Below the pieces are notes generated by a model. It was not told the origin of the DNA, ran no database searches, and saw only the letters and a program-made list of their open reading frames with translations. Below are positions 41,687-56,237 of a stretch of 64,000 nt of DNA, piece by piece. How positions within the stretch are numbered: the first letter of the stretch is position 1; every line of letters starts with the position of its first letter. The position numbers were made by a program, and so were the translations under genes. The stretch lies in NCBI RefSeq assembly GCF_963678635.1, contig NC_087064.1, positions 17,909,802 to 17,973,801 on the forward strand. The letters run 5' to 3'. Source of the stretch: Symsagittifera roscoffensis. Lineage: Eukaryota > Xenacoelomorpha > Acoela > Convolutidae.

Positions 41687-41924
41687 CCCATTTGCATGGT
41701 GGGTTTTGCTCCTTCAAATCTGAACTAAAGTTTATCCTGTATTCGAAATGCATATCCTAATTATCACACATTTTTGTACAAATTTTGTTTTGTACAAATT
41801 TTGTTTTGAAAAAAAAAATTGTTTTGTCAATTGGGCATTGCTCATGTCAAATACTCGTATTTTAACATCACATTTGTCAATAAGTTGTCTGGAAATCTAT
41901 AATCATAAACATTTTTTTTTTCAG

Positions 41925-44664
<2,740 letters not shown>

Positions 44665-44974
44665 GAATTGTCTCTTAAGAGTAATGATGGTATTAAGTCA
44701 ATTTCAACGGATGTCAGAATGATCTCTTACTGCCTGAACTTTCGAGCGCAATCTTGAATAGTTTTTTGCTTCATTTTATCTTGTAGTGATCATCGTATCA
44801 TACATTTCTTTTTTGTTCTACTCATGATGTAAATTTGTACATTTTTGCTATATACTTCAAACTTGATTTTGTCGCAGTATTAAGTTTTTTAGCTGTAGGT
44901 TTTCGATCAAACTTTGGTGGGTTTTCTATGTATTTTTTTACGCTTAACGTCGGTTTTTCGCAGTTCGGCTTTTG

Positions 44975-45180
44975 ATTTTTTAAAAGGAAGGCAAACTCCA
45001 CTATCGAACAGCAAAAACGTAAAGGTCACGAAAAACGTGATCGACTTCTAATTTTGAAAGCGGAATTTAATTATCAGATTTCCCAGCGGAATGAAAATTT
45101 TACCTATTAATCCAGTTTTCTCAAATTAGTTTAATTTTATCAAAAAAGCACAAATCATAAATTGTTCTTGAAATTCAAAG
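44975..45180 (+). repeat. dispersed repeat family R2, copy 1
   Basis: It shares AGGAAGGCAAACTCCACTAT, CGAACAG, GTAAAGG, TTTCGAAAG-like, CAGATTTCC and GTTTTCTCAAATT...TTAATTTTATC with 49832-50020, and more weakly with 47785-47970. It lies between RUVBL1 and RPS21. Non-coding. Confidence 0.7.
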
Positions 45181-45383
45181 AGCTTTAAGGGTATATATAC
45201 TTTTGTCTGCATTCGAAAATTGTTTTTTTTTTCAAAAATATGTAGTTTTTTTGTTCCTTGCGTTTATTACTCTTTTCCAACTGTCACTTGGCTATGTTCG
45301 ATTGATAAGATATCTATCAAGGTGATAACTTTTTACACTAGCTCTAAAAGGTGTTCTTAGTATAATTACGCGTTTGTTTTCAG

Positions 45384-45690
45384 ATCTCGCTTGAATATCT
45401 CTTCAGTTTATCTAAAATGGAGAACGAAGCTAGAGAACTTGTGGACTTGTACATTCCGAGGAAGTGTAGTGAAACGAACGACATTCTGGCAGCTAAGGAC
45501 CACGCCTGCATCCAGCTCAATATAGTGGATGTGGATGCGAACGGCGTGAGGACTAACACGTTCAAGACATACGCCATCTGTGGGCGAGTGAGACGTATGG
45601 GTCAGAGCGATGACTCAATCATGCGCCTCGCACAGAGGGACGCCATCATGCCCAAGAAGATGTAAAAAAAACAGACGAAAAAATAAATGG
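45384..45690 (+). CDS. RPS21: 40S ribosomal protein S21 (eS21), 82 aa
   Basis: Coding 45417-45665 in one exon. Motifs VDLY(I)[18 protein letters not shown] and R(R)MG(Q)SDDSI match eS21 across its full length (83 aa in human). The exon starts at an acceptor TTGTTTTCAG ending 45383, 33 nt before the ATG. AATAAA at 45682-45687 is a clear polyadenylation signal. It is a component of the small ribosomal subunit. Confidence 0.95.
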
Positions 45691-47168
45691 ACTAATGATG
45701 GTTTCATTGAACTGAGTGAATCTGGTATGATCGGTTGCTTGTGACTTATGTGCATTGATTGAACCAGATACGCAAATTCAATTTGGTCCAAAGAGTTTTT
45801 TAACGCTCAGAAAGTAGCAAAGTTAACTGGCAAGTGAAATTTATAAGATTGAATCATCTTTTTTTTGTTGAAATATCAAAGGTGTGTGGTAATTGCCTAA
45901 AGACACTTGCGAAAACAAGTGCCTTGTTATCCGGATCTAGATTTTTTGCATTAAAGAATTTTTCATACAAAAACTCAGAATTTTAGCTGTAATTTATAGG
46001 AACAAGCGAAGCGTAGGGTATTATTACGAATTTTTTTAAAATTACAAGCGAAGCGTAGTGTATTATTAGGAAGAAGAAAAGTGCTCATTTGGTGGCTCTT
46101 TTGGTATATTTCAAATTAATCATTTTTTAAGGTCTCTTAATCATAAGCAAGTAATTAGCAGATGTTGTTGCTTTGTTTTTGGCTAGTATTAGGACCTGTT
46201 TGAAAAAACAGGTATTATGAAAATGTATGGAATTTGTTGTTTTTTTTTGCGTTGCTTTGGAAGATGTTGCATTTTTGCAAGTTTCGATTTTTCTCAAAAA
46301 CTTTAACCGTTTGTCAAAAAAATGTACCAATAGACAAGCATTTGTGCCTGCATATTTTGCTCGTATCTTTTCATTTTACCACACATTCTACGGCCTTCGA
46401 AAGTTTCAGTATGGGAATTTTTGACTCGTTTGTGTTGAATTTTTTCATTTTCTCAATTTTTAAATGCACAAATCTGAGATAAAAGGTTTAAATCAAAAGA
46501 ACAAATCATGGGGATCTCGTCTTCTCTAGCGGTTATTCCCCCATTCAGTAGAAAGAAGTTCTGGACTTAAACAAGCCCATTTTTTGAAATTTTGAATTTT
46601 ATAACCGAAACCAAAAAAAAACAGTTGTGAATCTTACGCCCTGCTTTTGAAAAAAATATGGCCTTAGAAAATGTCCAATTTTGAAATATTGCCAGTGTTT
46701 TGGAATTTTTTTTTTCTTAAAAAACTAACCTGCTGATTCTGAGTTTGATAGTTCATTCAATTTAACATGGTGCTTAGATTTTGCCTGTGTAATCTATTTC
46801 ACCGTTATTTTTTTTTGAAATGCCGATATGGACATCAGGAAAACCCATTTTTTGAAATTTTTACCGTTTTATTATCACTATTCTCGGAAACTACTAGCTA
46901 AATCTGATGTTAAGGGTTCAATCTAAAAATCAGGGCGTGGAAGTTTTCACTGCATAAGAAGCTATTCCTATGCTTTGGTGGAGAAAAGTTTATGGATTTA
47001 GAAAAAGTTTTTGATTTTTTGATCGTTTTTTGAGAATATTATTTTTCCAAAAACTACCCACCCAAACGTGAGATTAAAAAATTCAATTTAAAGAGCGCTT
47101 TGTAGTTTTCTTCTTGAAATTAACAGCTAATTTTCTACTTAAGCAGAGAGATTACTAGGGTTATTTTA

Positions 47169-47250
47169 TTTCATTAAGGTGTATTTAATTTCATTTTGTT
47201 TTGCTCTTTTTTCATTAAGGTGTATTTAATTTCATTTTGTTTTGCTCATT
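47169..47250 (+). repeat. 41-bp direct duplication
   Basis: TTTCATTAAGGTGTATTTAA and the following TTTCATTTTGTTTTGCTC occur twice in a row, starting at 47169 and 47210. Confidence 0.85.
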
Positions 47251-47784
47251 TTGTATAGCTCTTTTTGCATTTTCCTTGCTTGTGTTTGCGAAGCGCAGCT
47301 TTTCCTCTGTATAAAACATCAATAAAAGTCATGCAGCTGCTTATGGTATAGGTATAGCGCTGTGTTGAGGCTCTAAAAGTAAGGGGCTATAGGTTCGTTG
47401 TTTCACATGGAGTTTCAAACGGTTCGTTTCTGTTTTTTTTGCTTCCTGGTTTTTGACAAGATCTATCGGCTTACTTTTCAGTTCGTTTTTTTTTTCAATT
47501 TCAAATTTCACTAATGTGAGTGCGGTCGGTTGCTGATGCAGTGATAGGTTAAGTGAGCTCTGATTGGTGTTATTTTGCTGTTGTTCTTCAATTTGTTTTG
47601 TGTAAAATATGAAGTGAATTCGTATTATTTAGGTTTTGATGATTTTTTGTTTATTTTTTTTTCAGGAAAAAGTCTTATAATGCTCTAATAAGTACTGAAG
47701 TGCTTTCGTACATATTAATGCATTTATGAATGGATTTAGGTGTATGTGCATGATTTGGGTTCAATTTAAATTCATCTGCTAAAA

Positions 47785-47970
47785 ATGAGGTAAAATGCGC
47801 TCTCCAATTACGAAAGCAGAAATGGAGCGAAAAAAGTGAACGATTTTTAGTTTCGAAAGGCTGTCAGTTTTAAGATTTTCTAGCGGAATAAAATGTTTAC
47901 ACATTAATCAAGTTTTCTTAAATTGGGTTAATTTTATCGAATTTGAGAATGATAAATCGTGAAATTTAAA
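47785..47970 (+). repeat. dispersed repeat family R2, copy 2 (diverged)
   Basis: Shares TAGTTTCGAAAG, AGCGGAATAAA, ATCAAGTTTTCTTAAATTGG and TTAATTTTATCGA with the copies at 44975 and 49832. Confidence 0.6.
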
Positions 47971-49831
47971 GAGTTTGTGTTAATACGCTTTTCCAACTTT
48001 GTGTTGGCTATGCTTCCTTTTTAGATTCCATATTTAAATTTTTCCGGTTTTTTGATTGCGGCGGTATCAATCCACTTAGTTCCTTAATTTAATTGTCTGA
48101 TTGAGTCATTCTATAGGTTGACCATCTTCTTTTTATTTGACCAGCCTCAGGCCTAACCTGAAGGTTAATTATTTAAGGTTAACTAAGCTATGGCTAACGT
48201 AAGAAGAAAACCACAAGTTAATACCTTTATGAAAAATTTCCACATTGTAGAAATACGCTGTTTACAAATATGCGATCTTTGTAAACAAACAGTTTTTTTG
48301 TCCATTTTCTTCCCTGAAAACCACTGATGCATGAAAAAATTAGTCTCTTATTAAAGATCTGTTAACCAGTTCAATATGATTGCTTATTTATGATCTTGAT
48401 GTTCTCCCTATTTGATATTGTTCTCGTCTACGCTCTTTTTGAGGAGTATAAATTTGTAATCAGGGTGGAAATTTCGATCGATTTAGAAGCAGAGAAGCTG
48501 ATTTTTTCTGAAGTATTAATTACACTTGCGATTAGCAAGGGTGTTATGATAACTTCTTATGTTTTTGCAGGTGCGATTAGCAAGCGTTATGAAATCTAAA
48601 TATACTTTTTTTCGGGAAGTAGATTTCAATGCTTTTGTGCTTCAGAAGGGGGAAATCTTCGAGTTGCAAATATGTATTGCTCAGTATTTCATTCCAATTT
48701 TGTTTTCTGTTTAACGATCGTCTACTTAAGGTTTGTCGTCTTAGACGGAGATCGATATTATTTTTGAATACTAATTTAAAGCTGTAAACTCTGTTTCTCG
48801 GAATGTTTTCCTCAAGTTGAACATTCGATATAAATGTATAAAGTCTTAGACGATAAAGCTTTTTAATGTTGATTTGTTCTGACTAAAGGGACTCCGCCTC
48901 ATTTCCTATGTTCTAGTTGCGTCAGAAGAAGTGCCGAGCTCTAGGGAAGCGTTATCAAATCGAAACATAGACTTTTTTGAGGTTAAAAGTTCGTCTAACT
49001 TTCTGCGAGTTATATTTTCTGTTTTTTCTCGCTATTCGGATTGAAAGGTCTCGATTGATATTATATTGGCTCAGTGGACCTATACTACATCTTGCGATAG
49101 GCGAAAAACAAAAAAATTATATCTGTGTTTGTTTGGTGGTTGGTTGTGTGGGGGTTTAGTTTACAATATTTAACTTCCAAAAGGTGTCATAGCTCCAATT
49201 TTCTAACGAAATTTTATTTTTTGACTAAACGAGTTTCCGTCCAAGTAATTTTTTTCGAGTCTAATGTAACACTGACATATATCTTACATTTCGATGTGTT
49301 TCCTTTTGAATCAGTACTGGTCTATTACAATTCAAGAGAAATTGCCATATCGTATTGTCTTGACACTTTGATTTTGTCCAAAATTTAAAGGTTTTCAATG
49401 ATTTTTTTCCCCAAAAACTATTCGATATGAATTAAGGGACAGTCGGAACGTTCAGGGATTTGCCCTGATATACGAGTAGTCTTGTAAATTCTCAGAATGG
49501 TTTTTTCTTGTTTTTTAATAATTCCTTTTTTCTGTATGAGTCGTGAAGCCCTTTTACCTATTTGAAAAATGAAATATCAGGACAATAAAAAAGTGAACGT
49601 TTTCCAGTTTACTTGACAGCTTAAATTTTCCTGTGTTTACACATGCAACGCTTGTGTTATATTGCATTTTAGTTTTTAAGAGTCGATGAACGTAATTCAG
49701 ACTCCCATATAGATCGTGTTAATTTTTTTTTTTTTTAATTTTAGGAAAAGTCTTCAAATTTGTCCAGGCTCAAATTTGTTTTTTCGAGGTTTGACTTATT
49801 CCTTTTTAACTTCAGTTCTTTTCCGTTGTTA

Positions 49832-50020
49832 GAAGGAAGGCAAACTCCACTATCGAACAGTATAAGAGTAAAGGCCACCAAAAGTGTGATTGATTCCTAG
49901 TTTCGAAAGTGTATATTGAATTTCAGATTTCCGAGGGAAATAAAAAATTTACTTATTGATCGAGTTTTCTCAAATTGGGTCAATTTAATCAAAGTAGTGT
50001 CAATCATGATTTGATCTAGA
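49832..50020 (+). repeat. dispersed repeat family R2, copy 3
   Basis: Contains AAGGAAGGCAAACTCCACTA at its left end, as in copy 1, then TAGTTTCGAAAG, CAGATTTCCGAGGGAAATAA and GAGTTTTCTCAAATTGGGTC. Confidence 0.7.
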
Positions 50021-50412
50021 AAGTCAAAGAATTTTTCGGTGGAATTTCGAAAAGTGATTATTTTCAAAAAACAAGTCGATGTTTTTTTACTTGCGTTTAC
50101 TGGCTCTTTTCCAACTGTCTGTTGCTATGTTTCTTCAATGAAAATCGCGTGTTTCGTTGCATTAGAAATAATAAATATCTGGGATGACAATAAAGCGTAT
50201 ACACGCATTCACTGATTTGCCAGCAAAAACACAGTTTTCTTCTAGCAGTTTAGATCAATATATTTAAACAGATTGTTTTTACTTTAACTTAAAAAAGAAA
50301 AATTTTATGAAAACCATTCCGTTGTTACGATCACCGAGAGTCAAACGAAGTTTTGGTTGAGGGTGTTTTCTTTCAAGAAATTTAACAAACATTAGCTTGT
50401 GTCAAGTGATAT

Positions 50413-50630
50413 ATCAAATTTACACTAGCGATCAGCGTAGTGTATTTGTACGAACCTTTTTTTTATATCTACGACTCATAATCTCTAGGTCGCAAATCAA
50501 ATCCGAGACGTAGCCGATTTTTTTTTAACTCGAGGCTTTACTAATTTTTTATTGCACTTAATAGAGCTGGTTTTTGTTGTGTTCTCGCCAGTATTTGCGA
50601 AACGAAGCTTCGCCTCTATGTAAACAGCTT
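50413..50630 (+). repeat. short SINE-like repeat, near complete
   Basis: Head TTACACTAGCGATCAGCGTA, a B-box-like AAATCAAATCCGAGA in the middle, and tail TTTGCGAAACGAAGCTTCGC with CTCTATGTA. About 218 bp. It is the most compact copy of the family in this window. Confidence 0.5.
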
Positions 50631-51562
50631 TAGTAGTAATTTCAGTTGCATGCAAAATTTCAGTACGAATTTTCGCTGAGCGAAGTTATTGAAAGTTAGA
50701 TTTTATACTCAGTGAATACGAAGCGATTGAGAAATTTGAAGTGGCTTGGTCATTCGGGCTTTTTGTAGTTTTATGCAGGGCATTCACAAGTTTAGCGTTT
50801 CTCAATTATTTCGATTGATTAAGTGCTAATTCTCTCAAGGATAAAGGAAAGGGAACTTTCACCCGTTATTGAACAAAGTATAGCTATTATTTACATCGAA
50901 TAAGTTCCATGTTGTTCTTTTTATCAGAAGAAACACATGTTGTTCTTTTGATCAAAATTTCTGAGTCGGCAGTTCGATTAAAGCTCGAGAAAATAAACTT
51001 AATACACTTTAACTTTAAAAGTGAATTTAGTTTTAACAATTTGGTTTTTTATTTTATCCCGACCTACTTGAGTAACAGTTTTTAGTATGAGTTATTTTTT
51101 ATAGTCTAGCAGAGAGATTAAATATAATTGGAAAAGCCTAACTAGTGGGCGTGCCGTTTTTCATAACAATCGAAAGGAAAAACAAAAGGTTTCTTTCTAA
51201 ACTTTTCGCATATTGGGGAAGTTGAAAAGCGAAGATTTCGTAATGAAGATAGAAGTTACCTTTTCTCTCAGTTTTTCAAATAAAGGTTATTTTAAACAAA
51301 AATAATAATCTTGAACGATTCAGGAAATTCAATTGGCGCCAAAGCGATTTAATAATTTATCGATCAGTTTTTATGGCTTGTATAGGTTGCTCATTTTATC
51401 GCATTACCTTTCAGAAATTGTTTCTGCGTTTTTTAGCAGCTTAGTGAGTTTGTTTACACTAATTTCTGGCTTTATTATCTTGATCTGCTTGTTTTTGTTG
51501 TTAAAATTATTGTCTGACATGATCGATTGAAAAAGAAGTCGGGATATTTACATATTATGTTT

Positions 51563-52325
51563 TTTTACGCTTCCGATTAGCGAGCGTTATCAAGTTGAAA
51601 ACAGAATTTTTTATGCTACCAACTTGTTCTACTAAATCACTTTCAGATTACGAAAGTCATTCGATAGCTTGATGGCAAAGGTCCTAGGGTCGAATCCGGC
51701 CAGCCAGTACATGTTCTATTTCTAAACTTGAAATATTCCTTTTCAAAAAAGATTGTCGGCTTATTGCTTGTCTAATTTGTCGACTTGTGCTGTAGGCAAT
51801 TGGCATTGCTGCTCCAAAAGTTTTGGATTTACTCCTCCTATTCGTAAACTTACTACCCCTGACTTAGTATGTTTTACTGTTTTTCGCTTTAAAGCTTTAT
51901 TCGACCTTAATAGTTTCGGCAAATGTTTTATCGGCTAAATGACTTAGTTTTGTGTCGATTGAAGAAAAACATAACCCCCCCCCCCCCCCCCTATTCCCTC
52001 CAACTTACCTTCGGAACCAAAAAGATTAATTCAGATCTTTGTTATTCAATTTCTCATGACAACAATTATGCTTTTGGCTCAACGGGAGTGTGCCCAAATT
52101 GGTCGTTTCTTGAATTTATCTTAACTGTTATTTTTCACGCCGGCGATCGCGTTTTGCTTGATGTGTTTTCCTCGAACTGAACATCCTTGGAGACAGCATC
52201 AATAAATTTTTGTAGTTGTGGTTGTTTCGGCTTTTATTCAATTGTTTTGATTTTTCTCTGCTATCTTGTAATGCTAGGTTTGTGTAGCATCGCAAGTAGA
52301 TCGAAGCTCCACTTCACCTATGTGT
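51563..52325 (+). repeat. tRNA-headed, hairpin-ended repeat (SINE-like), second long copy
   Basis: Head ACGCTTCCGATTAGCGAGCGTT, A box TAGCTTGATGG (51665-51675), B box GGGTCGAATCC (51688-51698), tail GCAAGTAGATCGAAGCTCC and CACCTATGTG. A C17 tract is inside. A further B box, GGTTCGAATCC, is at 52519-52529. Confidence 0.45.
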
Positions 52326-52954
52326 TCAAAAATTTTGTTCTCAAACTTTCAAAACCGCTAGTTACTCCCTAAAAATTGTTAACGCTTATTAAAAGCTATT
52401 TTAAATAGCATGCGAGTAGCCGATCAATTACAGTGCTATCAATGCTGCTTGTTTCTAAGTGCATAAAAAATTACTGGCTGATCAAGTGAGACAGTTGACG
52501 TTTAATCTGCCGCTCCGAGGTTCGAATCCCGTAGTTTTTGAACCTTTTATTTTAAACACTTGTTTTTCTGGGCTATTTTTTAAAGCGCTTGTAGAGCTCT
52601 GGCCGACATTTTCGCTTGTGCCATGCTTCTTTTGTCTGAATTTTTGCAGCTGACACTTTAATGATCAAGTTGAACCGAAAATCAGAGTAAACATTTTTCA
52701 TGCATTTTTTGGCTTAAATTCACAGGAGCTCTAAAAATGGAGAAAAAACTATTTAACTCAATAAACTACCATTATTAACAATTCAAACTGAATACGTTGA
52801 ACTTAAATCTTTACAAACTGTTAAATTGCAGCAAAATTGGGTAAAAATAAAACTTTTCCGCCTCAGAACATTACGTCTCTTAACCAGATCTCTTTCTAAG
52901 CGGCAGGTTTGACTCAAATTTAATGCTTTTTTGTATAGTTATCTTGGCATGTAA

Positions 52955-55900
52955 TTAGTAGCATCCACAGTGAGCGGCTACCATATCGCGAAATGTCTTC
53001 AAAATGACGTTTTGAGAGGGTTCCATGTACAATAGGGGCAGGGGCATTAGTTTGTCTGGCACACAGCATGGCTGAGGAACTTTAACTTTGCCGGCGTAGC
53101 TCTGGAAGGCACTGAATGTGCCCTGCATGATGGCGTGGTTTGTGGCATTGAATCTCTGGTCGTTTGGCCAAGGGCAGTCACCCATGCATAAGTTCATCTC
53201 GAACGCTGAAACAGTAAAATTATATCAGGAGTTTTCTCCATTATCATATTTTGTACTCAGGAAACGTGCTATATTGTAGCATAAAGGGCCGAAACGCATG
53301 AATGTACTGGGTGAATTTTGCAATGTTTGAAACATGTCACATAATTTTTACCCCTTTTTTCTAGTTTTGTCTTAAAGTTTCTATACTAGTGAGATTTTTG
53401 CGTACCTGGTTAAAGGGATTCGACCACCTGCCGACCCAAAGGGTCCCCCTTTGTGACTAATTTAACCCATAAAATGACTGGCCGACCCTAAAATTTTTCT
53501 AAAGCGCTTTTGGCGCCAATTTATACGAATTTTGAGGGCGCCGAAAATCGCGGTTTTTTGGTCAACATTTTCCGAAAAGTGCCTAAAAACGCTTATTTTG
53601 GCCTGTTATTTTTAAATTTAGCCTGCAGCGCATGCCAATATGATTTGAATAGGGCCTTCATAGGGATTTGGGAGAGCTCAGAACATCAATTTGGTCGACC
53701 TGAAGTCCCCTCTCCCCCTCCCTTTCGAGAAAATCTTAGATCCGCCCGTGAAATGATGTAGTCCTTTTTTTTGGGTTGGTTTGATGTGATTTATTCTTCA
53801 AATTTGTTTTAGGAGCGGATCTAGGATTTTTTTTTCGAGGGGGGGGAGTGATTTTTTAGGTTGACCGAATGGATTTTCCGAGCTCTTTTTGGTGTACTTT
53901 TTGGACTTCCAAAGGCGCCTTTAGAAAAAGTTTGATGTTGGTACCAAAAATGCGCCACTGATTTATCTTGTCGTCATTTTAATGTGTTTTTATCCTTCTT
54001 TCCTGTAGAGTACTATCGGTTTCAGATTGTTTGTCCAACACTTCGACGCTCTGCTTAAAATTTAAGGAACTCATTAACTACCCCCCCCCCCCCCCTTTAG
54101 GTACCTAGCAACGAATCTGCCCCTATAAACAATTAATTCAACGGTTAAGCGTATGAAAATTTTGTGCCTAGTAACGAATCCCCCCTTTTTTGCAAAACGG
54201 GGGAAATAGTTTGAGAGATCCAAATTTAATGGTAAAAATCTAGGTCGAGGCGGCCAAAAGCGGACGCTGAAGATTCATTGCGAAAGCAATTATTTTATCA
54301 TTGGTAAATAATTAAAAACTATTTTGGGTATAATTTTTTGTGAGAATTTTGAGGAATATAGGAATATAACAGCTCAAGCAGTTATGTTGCCAATATAATT
54401 GCACTAGCGAACTGTTAACAATGAAGCTAATCGAAGGAAAAACGTAAATACTATGTTGAACTAACTTTCAGGTCCTATCACAAACTCCTTGGTCCATCCA
54501 ATTTCAGTGAAGTTGGCTATGAACGGAACTAGGCGACAGGGCCTGTCGGGTCGTCTCGCAAAACTCGAGCGTCTCGTTCTCAGCTCCGAGTCGCCCTTGT
54601 GCTCGCTGGCTTCGTCAACCAATGGGAGCACTGTCGGATATACGACTGCTTCACTCGCGTCCACGACATTCAGCTCGTCCCTTAAGTAAAATGCGATTAG
54701 TGACCTCTGAGACCACTCGGCGTCGTCGTGGTTCCGAAATATGCTGGCATGGAACTCTCGGTTCGTGTGGTGATTCGTGTTTTCAATGTAACCGACTGGC
54801 AACTCGTCGGGACTTAGAACCAATCGCACCTTCTGTTTCTTTGATGTTTCTTCGCTCATTAACAGTGACTGGTCTATTTTTACCACATGTTGCTGTGACG
54901 TTAAGTAGTTAACTGTGACTGAAGTTAAATATATGCTGAAATAGTGCTGCAGTTCTTTTTTAAATTTTGAATTTTGTGGCTTGGGGAACGAGGGTACAAC
55001 TTGGTACACGTGGATTAGACGTTTTCCATAGGTCCAGAAATTGCTCTTTGTGAAGAATCTCAGCTCAATCGCAATTATACTTTCATGGGATTCCAGCTCC
55101 GTAATTGCAAATGAGAAAGTGTATTTATTCCCCACACCTGAAAAATTTAATTTGAAAATTAAGACGAATACCAATACATACTGTGTGGTGAATAGTTAGC
55201 TCTGCTGAAAATAATAATGCGTTACGGCGGCGATTATTTGAAAAATTGTATTTGGCATATTCTTATCGAAATAAAAGAAAATATTTACCACATCATTAGC
55301 ATATTCTGGCGACGCTGTAATTTCAAAGCTCCGCTTCGCCTCTGTGTAAAAGAAATTATCCGCGAACAGCTTAGAAATTATTTGGAAACTTATTTGAAAG
55401 TTCATCTTGTCCTCTGAAAATCATAGATGCTCTCCTTGATGTGAATCCCCCCCACTGCGAGTTTTAAAGGATAAAAATGGTTCAATTTGACAAAATGTTG
55501 GACAGTTTAAAAAATTGGAACTCTAATTCCAGTTGCAATCAAAAATTGTTAAGAAATTTCTTATTAGTAAGTTTTTTCACCATGGTTAATTTCAATGCAA
55601 TATGTTAAAATAGTTTTTCAAACTTGAAACTCAAGTGGGGGGAGTGGAAAAGAGCCAAACAACCTTTTGGCTTGAACCTTGAAATGTTCGGATTCGAACT
55701 TCAGGTTCTTACTGGGGCAGAAACTGCGCGTGAATGTATCTAAGCTGATTTCTAAGAAAAATAAATCGGGTAATCATATGCTCCAGTAATTTTGATACGT
55801 TGCATTACGATGTGCTGAGTTATCTTGATATCCTAATTTAAGAGCTTCGTACAAGCAATGTTATCACCTGATTTGTCTGGGTATATCTTGATCTCGTTTA

Positions 55901-56237
55901 CATTGTCGTATGGCGTTGTCAGTTTTCCTTCTGTTGCCGCCCTCGAATAAATACTTCTGAGAAAATCTGGCAGCAAAACTTTACTTCCCAGTGTCTTCAG
56001 GGAATCTCCGGGTCCTGCAAAGGAGGGTACTTGCTCCCGTATCAAAGGTCCTCCGGATTTGAAAGTGAGGCGGCTTTTAAGAGTGCCAGGATCGGCTGTA
56101 GGAAATTCGAATTCGTCATCGGGTTTGGTGTCTTGGGTTTTGGAATCGATTGCCGACGTTAGGGATCCCAACATACGCAGCCCGAGCAAGGGCGCGAGAT
56201 AAAGGCAGAACGTGAACAAGTTATGTAACCGTATCAT
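52955..56237 (-). CDS. TGF-beta superfamily ligand (BMP/GDF-like), 3 exons, 430 aa
   Basis: Coding exons on the - strand: 56237-55868, 55137-54466, 53205-52955 (both introns phase 1, GT-AG), 1293 bp. Exon 1 starts with a hydrophobic signal peptide (LFTFCLYLAPLLGL). The prodomain follows, with a furin-type site RTRR in exon 2. The mature region has the seven-cysteine knot pattern: PCRLVPF, the GW of TEIGWTKE, NLCMGDCP, NATNHAIMQ, PCCVPDKL and a C-terminal CGC. An NXT/S glycosylation site lies in NATNH, as in BMPs. The subfamily is not clear: the region between the first cysteine and NLC is unlike BMP2/4, so GDF/ADMP-like or a divergent BMP is possible. Intron 2 (53206-54465) carries an inverted repeat pair. 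Confidence 0.9.
53485..53955. repeat. inverted repeat pair in the ligand gene intron 2
   Basis: 53485-53752 ends with CTTTCGAGAAAATCTTAGAT and CCGCCC. 53815-53955 starts with its inverse, AGGAGCGGATCTAGGA followed by TTTTTTTCGAGGGG. Inner blocks (GAGCTC, TTGGTCGACCT / AGGTTGACCGAA, GGCGCC) also match in inverse. This looks like two opposed copies of one short transposon. Confidence 0.65.

Larger units (their letters stand above)
45691..52954. other. gene-free repeat-rich interval
   Basis: No convincing coding exon was found on either strand. Contents: a local duplication of ACAAGCGAAGCGTAG (46000-46065), a decayed ~140-bp array (46640-47110), a 41-bp direct duplication (47169-47250), two R2 copies, several SINE-like ends and tRNA-like boxes, and a C17 run (51975-51991). 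Confidence 0.6.

Noticed and set aside
51923-52180. Frame spanning the C17 run
   Set aside because: It depends on a homopolymer of uncertain length and has no family resemblance.
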